Shown in pieces: positions 1 to 8,286 of a DNA stretch of 64,000 bases. Within the stretch, counting starts at the first letter, position 1, and each line of letters opens with the position of its first letter. The translations under genes were made by a program, and so were the position numbers. A model generated the notes under the pieces. It was not told the origin of the DNA. It searched no databases and worked only from the letters and a program-made list of their open reading frames with translations. Origin of the DNA: Candidatus Muiribacterium halophilum (GTDB lineage Bacteria > Muiribacteriota > Muiribacteriia > Muiribacteriales > Muiribacteriaceae); assembly GCA_023228995.1 (NCBI GenBank), contig JALOAD010000004.1, positions 81,044-145,043 on the forward strand, read 5' to 3'.

Positions 1-634
1 CAACTGAAAGAATATTTAACTCTTTATTAATATCAACATTAGCTTTTTCAAGTCTTTTTTTAACATCAAGTTCTTCAAGATATTTTTGCCTTTCATCTAT
101 TGTTATATCAAGCACAGTTGCAATTAAATCGGCAAAATGTGACACACTTTCAACATTAAATAGATAATTAACAAATTCATTTGGAATGTTTTTTCCAAGT
201 TTATTTAATTTTTCAATTGATTTTTTTAAATTTGATATTAATGCTTGTATTTTTATATCGTCTTTTAATGTATTATTTTCTTCCAGAATTTTAACATCTA
301 CTTTCAATCTACCTTTATTTACTTTAGTTTTTTGAATTTTTATTCTCTTAACACCCTGAACAAGAATCTGAGAACTTCCATCAGGCAGTTTTAACATTTT
401 CATAATATTACATTGTACACCTGTGTTATAAGTTTCTTTTATCTTAGAATCTTGTCTTACAGTTGAAACAGCAAACATCCTATCTTTTCTTGACAAAATA
501 TCATCTATCATATCAATATGTTTTTTTTCAGATATATGAAACGGTAATATTACCTGAGGAAACAATACTATTTCTTCTATTGGAAGAAGGTCAAGAGAAT
601 CTGATACTTTATTTTTTTTAACACTATCATTCAT
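1..634 (-). CDS. lon: ATP-dependent protease Lon, N-terminal part (runs off the window)
   Basis: The frame opens at an ATG at 634 and stays open to the left edge, giving about 211 residues without a stop. The N-terminus carries the LON substrate-binding signature LPIEEIVLFPQVILPFHI, followed by a domain rich in beta strands and then helices, as in Lon proteases. The AAA+ and Ser-Lys protease domains would lie outside the window. Two ATGs are adjacent (637 and 634). The Shine-Dalgarno AGGAG at 645-641 is better spaced for the second. It overlaps the stop codon of the hsp20 gene, so the two are probably translated from one message. Lon degrades misfolded and regulatory proteins in the cytoplasm, which suits its place after a small heat-shock protein. 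Confidence 0.88.
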   Translation of the reverse strand, partial: MNDSVKKNKVSDSLDLLPIEEIVLFPQVILPFHISEKKHIDMIDDILSRKDRMFAVSTVRQDSKIKETYNTGVQCNIMKMLKLPDGSSQILVQGVKRIKIQKTKVNKGRLKVDVKILEENNTLKDDIKIQALISNLKKSIEKLNKLGKNIPNEFVNYLFNVESVSHFADLIATVLDITIDERQKYLEELDVKKRLEKANVDINKELNILSV

Positions 635-644
635 CATCTACTCC

Positions 645-1037
645 TTATTCAACAGTGATAACAGTTTTATCATTTTTTTTAAATATTATCTCAAGATTAC
701 TGTTTTCATATTTTACAGTCATATTTTCAAACATAACATAACTTGGTATATTAATTTCTCTTTCAAATTTCCCTGTAGGTATTTCAATTCTATGATATTT
801 TACAGAAAAATTACAATCGACTTCGGAACATTGTTTTTTTTCACCTGAAATAATAAGGGTTGTTTCTTTAATATATATTTTAAGATTATTTTTATCAACG
901 CCAGGAAGTTCAGATACAATAAAAAAATATTCTTCAGTTTCGAAAACATCAATACAAGGTTGCCATTTTTTACTTCTGCCTTTATCAACAAGTTCTATAA
1001 AAGGATCAAAAATATTAAGAAAACCTCCATTATTCAT
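645..1037 (-). CDS. Hsp20 / alpha-crystallin family small heat-shock protein
   Basis: A 130-residue protein with one alpha-crystallin domain at about residues 26-120. It shows SELPGVDKNNLKI, GKFEREINIP and a late ENSNLEI strand that stands in for the usual G-V-L motif. Small heat-shock proteins are ATP-independent holdases that bind unfolding proteins in the cytoplasm. A longer frame opens at 1049, but the ATG at 1037 has a GGAGG Shine-Dalgarno 5 bases upstream and is the better start. That start overlaps the upstream AOR-like gene by 8 bases (ATGAATAA), a coupling arrangement seen again at 41836. lon follows directly, so this is a protein quality-control pair at the end of a long operon. Confidence 0.88.
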   Translation of the reverse strand: MNNGGFLNIFDPFIELVDKGRSKKWQPCIDVFETEEYFFIVSELPGVDKNNLKIYIKETTLIISGEKKQCSEVDCNFSVKYHRIEIPTGKFEREINIPSYVMFENMTVKYENSNLEIIFKKNDKTVITVE

Positions 1038-2406
1038 CAATTCCTCCATTTTGAAGCCTGTCTATACCAGTAAACATCTTTTCTGTTTCATGTTTATATC
1101 TAAAAAATATTTCACTTATAGTATTCATTCTATCAATATTTGAAAATTGAGTATCTATTTTTTCTCCAATTTTTGAAACCCAGTATTCATCATAAATATC
1201 AATACAGTTTGGACATATTCCAAAATATTCATATAAAGATTTCATATTTAAAAATGCTTTTGTATCAGAAAAATCGTATTCAAACATACCACTTGGATAA
1301 AAATCTTTTGAAAAAAGGTTTTTTTCTTCTGTTGTAAGAGCATAATCCATACCAACTATATTATTTTTTCTTAAATTAATACCATACTCCCTTTCAAAAA
1401 GATTTTTATCTGTTCTTAATAGATTATAAAAATCATTATTCTCAAGATTAAGATTTTTTAAAAAAACAACAATATCTCTAAATTCAAATTTGGTTTTATT
1501 ATCAAGTCCCATAAGTGGAAAAAGTTCTTTTTTTTCTTTAAGTATCTTAAATACAGGTAATATAGAAATTTGATCTATTGAAAAAACTTCTAATAAATAA
1601 AAAAACTTCTCAATATCATCAAGAAAATCTTCTGTAAGCATATCTTTGACAATATTAAAAAATCTTCTATATACTGAATAACTAATATTTTGTTTACCAG
1701 CTCTTGAAATAAATGAAAAACAGTGAACAGGACAACCATTACAAGATCTCATATTTGAAAGCTGAGAAGAATCCATTCTAAATTTTTTACCAATATTAAA
1801 AAATTCCTTTTTTACATCAATATTCCCTATATGAAATCCATGCTTAAAATAAACAAGTTTTATTCCTTTTAAACATAATAATTCGCTTACAGATGGACAA
1901 TTAAATACTTCATTAGAACTTATATTTATTTTTGAAAAATAATGAGGATTCACAGAATTCCCCGAAAACAAAACAGCATCTTTTGAACTTTTAATAATAT
2001 TTTCAAGAGTATTTTTTAATAATATATAATCAAAATCCCATATTTCACCACAATCTCTAAAATTAACATTATCACTTTCTATTGTTATATAAAGTTTAGA
2101 ATTCTCATTTTTTCCTGTAAATACTACAGCTTCAATATTTTGAGAAAAAAGATTAGCTCCTAAATTGCCTGATACTATTGAATAGCTTATAGAACCAGAC
2201 ATTCTGTCAAAATAAACAATATAGCATTGACAAATTCCAGGAAGAAGTCCTGAAAGAGCTCCTCTAACTATTACAACATCTTCTTTAGAACAATATTCCT
2301 CATAAAGATAATATCCAAGAAAAAGACCTTTTTTTCTATTATCAATATTTAAAAACTCATGTTTTTTATTTTCAACATTTATAAATAATGTCCTATTACT
2401 AATCAT
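1030..2406 (-). CDS. Short, divergent aldehyde ferredoxin oxidoreductase (AOR) family protein
   Basis: A 458-residue protein. The N-terminal half follows the AOR pattern: a G-x-LSGLLPG segment, then SYSIVSGNLGANLF and a VVFTGKNE strand, where typical AORs read SN-GG-FG and an I-I-x-GKA strand. A CxxCxxxC iron-sulfur motif (CNGCPVHC, residues 222-229) and a late FGICPNC (395-401) fit the four cluster ligands. Known AORs are tungsten-pterin enzymes of about 600 residues that oxidise aldehydes using ferredoxin. This one is about 150 residues shorter, so activity is uncertain. The start at 2406 overlaps the ferredoxin stop by 8 bases. An in-frame extension to 2496 would lie wholly inside the ferredoxin gene. 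The ferredoxin-like neighbour is the expected electron partner. Confidence 0.72.
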   Translation of the reverse strand: MISNRTLFINVENKKHEFLNIDNRKKGLFLGYYLYEEYCSKEDVVIVRGALSGLLPGICQCYIVYFDRMSGSISYSIVSGNLGANLFSQNIEAVVFTGKNENSKLYITIESDNVNFRDCGEIWDFDYILLKNTLENIIKSSKDAVLFSGNSVNPHYFSKINISSNEVFNCPSVSELLCLKGIKLVYFKHGFHIGNIDVKKEFFNIGKKFRMDSSQLSNMRSCNGCPVHCFSFISRAGKQNISYSVYRRFFNIVKDMLTEDFLDDIEKFFYLLEVFSIDQISILPVFKILKEKKELFPLMGLDNKTKFEFRDIVVFLKNLNLENNDFYNLLRTDKNLFEREYGINLRKNNIVGMDYALTTEEKNLFSKDFYPSGMFEYDFSDTKAFLNMKSLYEYFGICPNCIDIYDEYWVSKIGEKIDTQFSNIDRMNTISEIFFRYKHETEKMFTGIDRLQNGGIDE

Positions 2407-2803
2407 CAGTATCCACCATTGTAAGGCAATTATTAGGACAATAACCCGCACAAAGCCCGCATTGTCTGCATATAAGAGGAGTTTTATCTGAAGCAAGTTT
2501 TAAAAAGTCATAAGGACAACTTTCAACACAATTACCACAACTTATACATTTTGCTTTTTTATTTATTTTTACTCCCCCTCCTTCTCTTTCTACAAGATAT
2601 CCAGTAGGACAAGAATAAACACATAATGGTTCTTTACAAGAATAGCAAATACTGATTTTATAAACCTGCTCATTGAATGGAGAATTTTCAATATTTAATG
2701 CAGCCTCAAAAGGAGCATTATAATTTGCAGTAGAACAAGCTGCAATACAAATTCCACAACCTGTACATTTTTCTCTATTAATTACCTGAAGTTTTTTTGC
2801 CAA
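2399..2803 (-). CDS. Polyferredoxin with four 4Fe-4S motifs
   Basis: 134 residues with four cysteine clusters in order: CTGCGICIAAC, CYSCKEPLCVYSCP, CISCGNCVESCP and CRQCGLCAGYCP. This is the layout of HycB/DmsB-like electron-transfer subunits, which carry electrons between a catalytic subunit and another carrier. The start appears to be TTG at 2803, inside the end of the agmatinase gene (22-base overlap), with GGGG about 9 bases upstream. No ATG occurs before the first cluster. It is translationally coupled to the AOR-like gene downstream and is most likely its electron acceptor or donor. The specific partner is inferred from position only. Confidence 0.85.
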   Translation of the reverse strand: MAKKLQVINREKCTGCGICIAACSTANYNAPFEAALNIENSPFNEQVYKISICYSCKEPLCVYSCPTGYLVEREGGGVKINKKAKCISCGNCVESCPYDFLKLASDKTPLICRQCGLCAGYCPNNCLTMVDTDD

Positions 2804-3672
2804 ACTTTATACCCCATTATTTTATAAATAAGTTTTCCAACAGTAGAAGCATTAGATGGTTCATCACCTCTAATCTCCACAACATCACAACCAATAACAT
2901 TTTTACTTTCAAAAATACTCTTTAGAAAAGTAAGAGCTTGATACCAGTTTAAACCTCCAGGTTCTGGAGTTCCAGTATCCCATATAAGAGATGGGTCAAA
3001 AGCATCAACATCAAATGTTATATAAACATTATCATGCTTTATTGATGAAAGCATTTTTTCAATACTTTGTTTTTCTTTAAAATATACATCTTTACCTGTT
3101 ATAGTAACTATATTTGAATTATCAAGAAATATTTTTTCATCACTATCCATAGATCTTATTCCAACTTGTATAATATTTTCAATACCTAGCCTATAAACAT
3201 TTTTAATTACTGATGCATGAGAAAACTCAGTTCCACCATAACTTTCTCTAACATCTGCATGAGCATCAAAATGAATTACTGTAAAATCTTTATATAATTC
3301 TTTATGTGCCTGTATAAATCCATAAGAAACAGAATGTTCACCACCAAGACCGACAAAGAATTTATCTTTTTTTACTACCATTTTGCTTGCTTTAAGTATA
3401 TTATCATGCATTTTTGCTGGAGAAGATGCATCAATATCAAGAAAATTTAAAGTATGAATACCTTCAAGATAAGGTTCTAAATCAAGTTCCATATCATACC
3501 ATTCTAAATTTATAGAAGCTTCTATTACAGCCTGCGGACCTCTTCTTGTACCAGGAAGATACGATGTTGTAGCATCGTATCCAACCGGTAATATTACAAA
3601 ATATGAATTTTTTGTAGAAGAAAATTCTTCAGGCAACCTCATAAAATTAAATGGAGGTTGAAAAAGATCCAT
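2782..3672 (-). CDS. speB: Agmatinase / arginase family ureohydrolase
   Basis: A 296-residue ureohydrolase with all manganese-binding positions visible: GGEHS (His113), FDAHAD (Asp136, His138, Asp140) and FDVDAFDP (Asp221, Asp223). The family hydrolyses guanidino compounds. Agmatinase converts agmatine to putrescine and urea, and length and motifs fit agmatinase better than arginase. Close relatives include guanidinobutyrase and formimidoylglutamase, so the substrate is not certain. No arginine decarboxylase lies in the window. The ATG overlaps the stop of the M18 peptidase by one base, and the 3' end overlaps the ferredoxin start. Confidence 0.85.
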   Translation of the reverse strand: MDLFQPPFNFMRLPEEFSSTKNSYFVILPVGYDATTSYLPGTRRGPQAVIEASINLEWYDMELDLEPYLEGIHTLNFLDIDASSPAKMHDNILKASKMVVKKDKFFVGLGGEHSVSYGFIQAHKELYKDFTVIHFDAHADVRESYGGTEFSHASVIKNVYRLGIENIIQVGIRSMDSDEKIFLDNSNIVTITGKDVYFKEKQSIEKMLSSIKHDNVYITFDVDAFDPSLIWDTGTPEPGGLNWYQALTFLKSIFESKNVIGCDVVEIRGDEPSNASTVGKLIYKIMGYKVWQKNFR

Positions 3673-5066
3673 TAAAATTCCTCCAAAAATAGTTGATAAG
3701 CTTTGGTTGTTGCAAAAAGGTCAACTTTTGATACAAGTTCAAATGGTGAATGAAGACCTAGAATAGGCACTCCACTATCAACAACTTCAGTATTAAGATT
3801 ACAAAGACAGTTAGCAATAGTTCCGCCACCGCCTCCATCAACCTTACCCATTGTCTGCATCTGCCAAGGAATATTATTATTATCAAATAAATTTGTCATT
3901 TCACTTAAAAATTTTGGACTTACTTCGTTAGAATAGGACTTTCCTTTTGAACCTGAATACTTATGAAATAATGGACCATGACCAAAAATAGCTGTATTTT
4001 GTTTATCATAAGAACCTTTGAAATTAGGGTCAAACGCCGGAGAAACATCAGCTGATATACCACATGTTTTTTCAAGAGTTCTCTTAAGCATAAGTTCATT
4101 GTAATTTCCATAAATCTTTTCAATCATCAATCCAATTATATATTCAAAATAAATAGATTCAGCACCTGTATTTCCAATACTTCCAATTTCTTCTCTATCA
4201 AACCAAAAAGAAACAATTGTCTTAGAAGTTTTTTTAACATTCAAAAAAGCTTTTAATGAAGCATAAGCACAAACTCTATCATCTTGACCAAATCCACCTA
4301 TCATAGAATTATCAAGTCCAACTTCACAACCTTTATGAGATGGTACTAACTGAAATTCTCCTGTAAGTATTTCTCTTTCAGTAATATTATATTTTTCATT
4401 AAGTATTTTTAAAATATTTTCTTTTACAGCATCTTTATCATTTTTATCTTTTCTTTCAACTGGAATTGAACCAACTATAGGATTAAGTTCTTCTCCTTTG
4501 ATAATTTCACTATATTTTCTTGTTGTAACATCTTTATCTATATGAATTGCAAGATCAGGTATTAAAAGAACATTTTTGCCATCATCTCCATATCTTATAT
4601 CAACTTCTTTTCCATCTTTAAGATAAACAGTTCCGTATAAAGCAAGTGGAATATTTATCCAATGATGTTTTTTTACTCCACCATAATACTGAGTCTTAAA
4701 CATAGCAAATCCAGTATCTTCAAAAAGTGGATCTGGTTTTAAATGAAGATGAGGTACATCAACATGAGAAACTATATATTTAAGACCATTTTTTATTATA
4801 TCATCTTTTCCTATTATTCCTGACATAATAGTTTTTCCACGATTAACACTATAAAATTTTGTACCAGGAGTAAGTTTTTTTATAGTTTCAATATCTTTAT
4901 AACCATCTTTTTTTAGAAAACCTAATATAGTTTTTACACATGTTCTCTCAGTCTTTGAATTATCTAAAAATTTAATATAATCTGAAGACATTTCATGTAT
5001 TTGTTTTTCATCTTTTTTAAAGATTTTCCAAGCATTCCTTTTTTTACAAAACAAATTTTCTTTCAT
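3672..5066 (-). CDS. M18 family aminopeptidase (aspartyl aminopeptidase type)
   Basis: A 464-residue zinc peptidase of family M18. The metal and catalytic positions can be placed: SHVDVP (His101), GQDDRV (Asp262), FWFDREEIGSIG (Glu292/293), SADVSPAF (Asp340) and GLHSPFE (His439). M18 enzymes remove N-terminal acidic or other residues from peptides and form large cytoplasmic assemblies. The gene starts 2 bases after the pgi stop with a GGGAG Shine-Dalgarno and ends by sharing a base with the agmatinase start. It is therefore in the middle of a tightly packed operon. The length is normal for the family. Confidence 0.9.
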   Translation of the reverse strand: MKENLFCKKRNAWKIFKKDEKQIHEMSSDYIKFLDNSKTERTCVKTILGFLKKDGYKDIETIKKLTPGTKFYSVNRGKTIMSGIIGKDDIIKNGLKYIVSHVDVPHLHLKPDPLFEDTGFAMFKTQYYGGVKKHHWINIPLALYGTVYLKDGKEVDIRYGDDGKNVLLIPDLAIHIDKDVTTRKYSEIIKGEELNPIVGSIPVERKDKNDKDAVKENILKILNEKYNITEREILTGEFQLVPSHKGCEVGLDNSMIGGFGQDDRVCAYASLKAFLNVKKTSKTIVSFWFDREEIGSIGNTGAESIYFEYIIGLMIEKIYGNYNELMLKRTLEKTCGISADVSPAFDPNFKGSYDKQNTAIFGHGPLFHKYSGSKGKSYSNEVSPKFLSEMTNLFDNNNIPWQMQTMGKVDGGGGGTIANCLCNLNTEVVDSGVPILGLHSPFELVSKVDLFATTKAYQLFLEEF

Positions 5067-5068
5067 AA

Positions 5069-6451
5069 TTATATCTCCCTTGTTTTTTTATTTTTTAACA
5101 TTTTTTTTATTTTTACACCTTCATTTTCAAAACCTTTTTTCCCCAATATAGCATATGTTGCAATCTTTCCTGATTCAACACCAGGTTGATCAAAAGCATC
5201 AATTTCAAACAATTCTCCAGCAAAAGCCGTCATTATTTCAAAAAACATAAAAAGCTGACCAAGATTATACTCATTAACTTCAGGCACAAATAAAGTAGCA
5301 TTTGGTCTATTCGCTTCTGTCAAAGCTAATTCAGTAGATTTTTTTTCAACAGTCAAAAGTTTCCCAAAAGACAATCCTGAAAGATAACTTAAACCTTCAA
5401 CTTCCGAAAAAACTTCTGGAATAACAATATTTTTTCTAAATTTTCCAACTTCAATAAAAGTAATAAGTTTATCATAAGGACCTTCTATATAAAGTTGCAC
5501 TTGAGAATGCTGATCAATTACACCCAAAGATTTTGCTGGAGTAATTCCAACATTTTTTTTATTTTTATCTATTTTACCAAGGCTTTCAGCCCATAACTGC
5601 CTAAACCAGTCGGATAGACTTCCAAGACTCTCTGAATAAGGCATAAGAACATTTATATTAACATTTTTTTCTATATAAAATAAATAATGTATCAAAGCTG
5701 CCATATATGCAGGATTTTTTTCAATATCATCTGTTGAACATTTTTTTTCCATATCTTCAGCACCTTTCATAAGAGCATTTATATCTACTCCAGTAAAAGC
5801 TGCGGAAATAAGACCTACCGCAGTAAGAACAGAAAATCTACCACCGATATTATCAGGCACTTCAAAAGTATCAATACCAAGTTTATCAGCTATTATTTTA
5901 AGATTTCCTTTTTCTCTATCAGTTGTAATTATTATATTTTCTTTTATTTTATCAGGACAAGCTTTTTCAAGAGTATTATAAAAAAGCATAAAATTACTCA
6001 TAGTCTCAGCTGTTGATCCTGATTTTGTAATTACATTAAATAATGTTTCTGAAGGATTAATTATTTCTAATATATCAGATAATTTTTCAGGATCTACATT
6101 GTCTGCAAAATAAATATTAGGAGTATTTTTTTTCTTTTCATTGTATAACTTTCCGTTTATTGCATCATTAATTGTAATATTACCAAGAGATGATCCGCCA
6201 ATTCCAATTACAACAAAATTTTTTATATTTTTATCTTTATATTTTTTGACAAGAGTGTTTATTTTATCACAAAGTTGAGTGTTTTTTGGTGCGTCAAAAA
6301 AGCCCAGAGTTTTATTCTGTCTTTTTTTTAAAAGAGCTAAATGGCATCTTTGCATATTTTCTTGAGCTGCTTTTAATATCAAATTATAATCAAGACCTTT
6401 ATCTCCCACATTTTCTGAAAGAACATTTTCAAATCTAAACAATACTGACAT
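5069..6451 (-). CDS. pgi: Glucose-6-phosphate isomerase
   Basis: A 460-residue cytoplasmic enzyme that interconverts glucose 6-phosphate and fructose 6-phosphate. The SIS-fold signatures are clear: GIGGSSLGNITINDAI, VITKSGSTAETMSNF, the loop VPDNIGGRFSVLTAVGL and QLWAESLGKID. The length matches the shorter bacterial type. The start has GGAGGTGAAGG directly upstream. A good promoter lies at 6507-6535, so this is the first gene of the run pgi-M18-agmatinase-ferredoxin-AOR-hsp20-lon. Linking a central sugar enzyme with proteolysis genes looks like a lineage-specific operon rather than a pathway. Confidence 0.94.
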   Translation of the reverse strand: MSVLFRFENVLSENVGDKGLDYNLILKAAQENMQRCHLALLKKRQNKTLGFFDAPKNTQLCDKINTLVKKYKDKNIKNFVVIGIGGSSLGNITINDAINGKLYNEKKKNTPNIYFADNVDPEKLSDILEIINPSETLFNVITKSGSTAETMSNFMLFYNTLEKACPDKIKENIIITTDREKGNLKIIADKLGIDTFEVPDNIGGRFSVLTAVGLISAAFTGVDINALMKGAEDMEKKCSTDDIEKNPAYMAALIHYLFYIEKNVNINVLMPYSESLGSLSDWFRQLWAESLGKIDKNKKNVGITPAKSLGVIDQHSQVQLYIEGPYDKLITFIEVGKFRKNIVIPEVFSEVEGLSYLSGLSFGKLLTVEKKSTELALTEANRPNATLFVPEVNEYNLGQLFMFFEIMTAFAGELFEIDAFDQPGVESGKIATYAILGKKGFENEGVKIKKMLKNKKTREI

Positions 6452-6506
6452 CCTTCACCTCCAAATATTCTATATACATTATTTTATAAATCAGCTAATA
6501 CAATGA

Positions 6507-6535
6507 ATTATATTACAAGCACTAACCTTGTGCAA
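6507..6535 (-). promoter_or_regulatory. Sigma-70-type promoter for pgi operon
   Basis: On the minus strand there is a perfect -10 TATAAT (6512-6507), 17 bases from a weaker -35 TTGCAC (6535-6530). It precedes the pgi start by about 55 bases. The -35 sits inside a hairpin that follows the rlmN stop (6519-6539), so termination or processing of rlmN mRNA and initiation at pgi share the same DNA. Confidence 0.6.
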
Positions 6536-6539
6536 GTTA
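6519..6539 (-). terminator. Hairpin after rlmN
   Basis: An inverted repeat, ACTAACTTG / CAAGGTTAGT on the minus strand with a single-base bulge, begins 5 bases after the rlmN stop codon. No run of U follows, so it may be a weak terminator or an mRNA-stabilising stem. It overlaps the -35 of the pgi promoter. Confidence 0.4.
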
Positions 6540-6543
6540 GTCA

Positions 6544-7563
6544 TTATTTTTCACAAGCAAGCTGTCCGCATGCTGCACTAATATCTTCACCCTTACTTTT
6601 TCTAATTTTGCATACAATTCCCGCTTTTATCAATGTATTTTGAAATTCAAGAATTTTATCCATATCAGGTTTTTTATAATCCTTATAAGGATTTTCATTA
6701 TATACAATAAGATTTATTTTATATTTAACACTTTTAAGAAGTTCAATTAATTTAAGAGCATGTCTTTTTTCACAATTAACATCTTCTATAAGAATATACT
6801 CAATAGTTAATTTTCTACCATATTTTAATTTTAGTTTTTTTAACACATCAACAAGTTTTTCCAGTGGATATTTTTTGTTAATAGGCATAATTTGATTTCT
6901 TATTTCATTATTTGGAGCATGAAGAGAAATAGCCCAGGAAATATAATCAAACTTCTTTTCAAGTTCAAGCATTTCATCGCATAAACCGCTTGTTGATACT
7001 GTAACTTTTCTCAAAGAATATTCAAGTCCATCTTTTGAAAAAATTGTTTTAAGACTATTTGTTAAATTATCTAAATTAAGTAAAGGTTCTCCCATTCCCA
7101 TAAATACAATGTTTGTTGGAAAATATCCTAATATATTGGAATGCAAAATCTGTTCAATTATCTCTCCAGCTCTAAGATTTCTTTTATAACCTGTACTTCC
7201 AGTTACACAAAAACTACAATTAAGAGGACATCCTATTTGACTTGATACACAAAGAGTTGTTCTATCATTATGAAAAATAATAACAGTCTCGATTTTTTCA
7301 TTATCATCATACTCTAATAGAAATTTTATTGTTCCATCCTCTGATTTTTTTAATATTTTAATTTCAGATGTTAAAATAACAAAATTTTCAATAAGATAAC
7401 TTCTCAATTGTTTTGACAAATCTGTCATATCATTAAAATCATAAGTGTTTTTTTTATAAATCCAAGCAAAAATCTGTTTTGAATTAAATTTTTTAAAACC
7501 TTCCGAAATAAGTAATTCGGTTAAATCTTCATAACTCATATCTAATATAGATTGTTTTTTCAT
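6544..7563 (-). CDS. rlmN: 23S rRNA (adenine-2503-C2) methyltransferase / dual-specificity RlmN
   Basis: A 339-residue radical SAM enzyme that methylates C2 of A2503 in 23S rRNA, and in many bacteria A37 of some tRNAs. The SAM-cluster motif GCPLNCSFC gives Cys112, Cys116 and Cys119. GMGEPLLNLDNL and the late catalytic cysteine in SAACGQLA (Cys332) are present, as needed for the two-cysteine mechanism. The C-terminal RKSKGEDISAACGQLA block is a hallmark of RlmN. No clear Shine-Dalgarno precedes the ATG. The gene is divergent from queE across 56 bases. Confidence 0.95.
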   Translation of the reverse strand: MKKQSILDMSYEDLTELLISEGFKKFNSKQIFAWIYKKNTYDFNDMTDLSKQLRSYLIENFVILTSEIKILKKSEDGTIKFLLEYDDNEKIETVIIFHNDRTTLCVSSQIGCPLNCSFCVTGSTGYKRNLRAGEIIEQILHSNILGYFPTNIVFMGMGEPLLNLDNLTNSLKTIFSKDGLEYSLRKVTVSTSGLCDEMLELEKKFDYISWAISLHAPNNEIRNQIMPINKKYPLEKLVDVLKKLKLKYGRKLTIEYILIEDVNCEKRHALKLIELLKSVKYKINLIVYNENPYKDYKKPDMDKILEFQNTLIKAGIVCKIRKSKGEDISAACGQLACEK

Positions 7564-7619
7564 AAGTTTCAGTTTAAAATAACATTTAAAAAATGTCTAT
7601 AGCAAAGAGGTTCAATTAA

Positions 7620-8276
7620 ATGAAAATAAATATAAATGAATTTTTTACATCTATTCAAGGAGAAGGACTTTTTGCAGGTCAAGTCCATTTTTTTTTAAGA
7701 TTATCAGGCTGCAATATAAAATGTAATTATTGTGATACAGATACAACAGATTTTAAAACTTTTACAATTGAAGAAATTATTAAAATAATAAACACTGAAA
7801 ATAATAAAATTCCTTTTAGAACAATAAGCATAACCGGCGGAGAACCTTTAATACAAAGTTTAGCATTATTTGAATTGTTAAAAAAACTTAATAAAAAATA
7901 CAAAATATTACTTGAAACTAATTCAACTTTAACAAATGAACTTAAACAACTAATTAATTATACAAATATAATATCTATGGATTTTAAACTTGATTATCAC
8001 CTTCAAAACAAACATATATTCAAAGAATTTTTTGATATATCATCAAAAAAAACAAAATATATTAAAATTGTATATAATTTGCAAAATATAAACAAAGTTG
8101 AAAAAGCACTTGAATTTTTAAAAACAATTGTAAATTTAAAAACACCTATATTTCTTCAACCTGTCACCCCAGTAAAAAAAGAAGATATAAAAGCTGGTCT
8201 TAATATTGTTTTTAAACAAAAAAAAATGGATTTAAGATTATTACCTCAAATCCATCCTTTTATAAATATAAAATAA
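7620..8276 (+). CDS. queE: 7-carboxy-7-deazaguanine synthase
   Basis: The only plus-strand gene in the window, 218 residues. It is a radical SAM enzyme of queuosine and 7-deazaguanine biosynthesis, converting carboxytetrahydropterin to 7-carboxy-7-deazaguanine. It starts with the family's typical INEFFTSIQGEGLFAG, then LSGCNIKCNYCDTD (Cys31, Cys35, Cys38, the C-x3-C-x2-C cluster) and SITGGEPLIQ. A Shine-Dalgarno-like AGAGG lies 10 bases upstream. No queC, queD, queF or preQ1 riboswitch is visible nearby. The gene converges on the aminotransferase, with only 2 bases between the stop codons. Confidence 0.92.
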   Translation: MKININEFFTSIQGEGLFAGQVHFFLRLSGCNIKCNYCDTDTTDFKTFTIEEIIKIINTENNKIPFRTISITGGEPLIQSLALFELLKKLNKKYKILLETNSTLTNELKQLINYTNIISMDFKLDYHLQNKHIFKEFFDISSKKTKYIKIVYNLQNINKVEKALEFLKTIVNLKTPIFLQPVTPVKKEDIKAGLNIVFKQKKMDLRLLPQIHPFINIK

Positions 8277-8286
8277 TATTATTTTT
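8270..8286. terminator. AT-rich palindrome between convergent genes
   Basis: AAAATAATATTATTTTT spans the two stop codons of the convergent queE and aminotransferase genes. It is self-complementary and ends in T on either strand. It could act as a weak bidirectional terminator, but in such AT-rich DNA chance is a real alternative. Confidence 0.25.

Noticed and set aside
2404-2496. N-terminal extension of the AOR-like protein to 2496
   Set aside because: The extra 30 residues lie wholly within the ferredoxin gene and are not AOR-like. The ATG at 2406 gives the same 8-base coupling seen at other junctions.
7564-7619. preQ1 riboswitch upstream of queE
   Set aside because: Only 56 bases separate rlmN and queE, and I could not draw the expected H-type pseudoknot.
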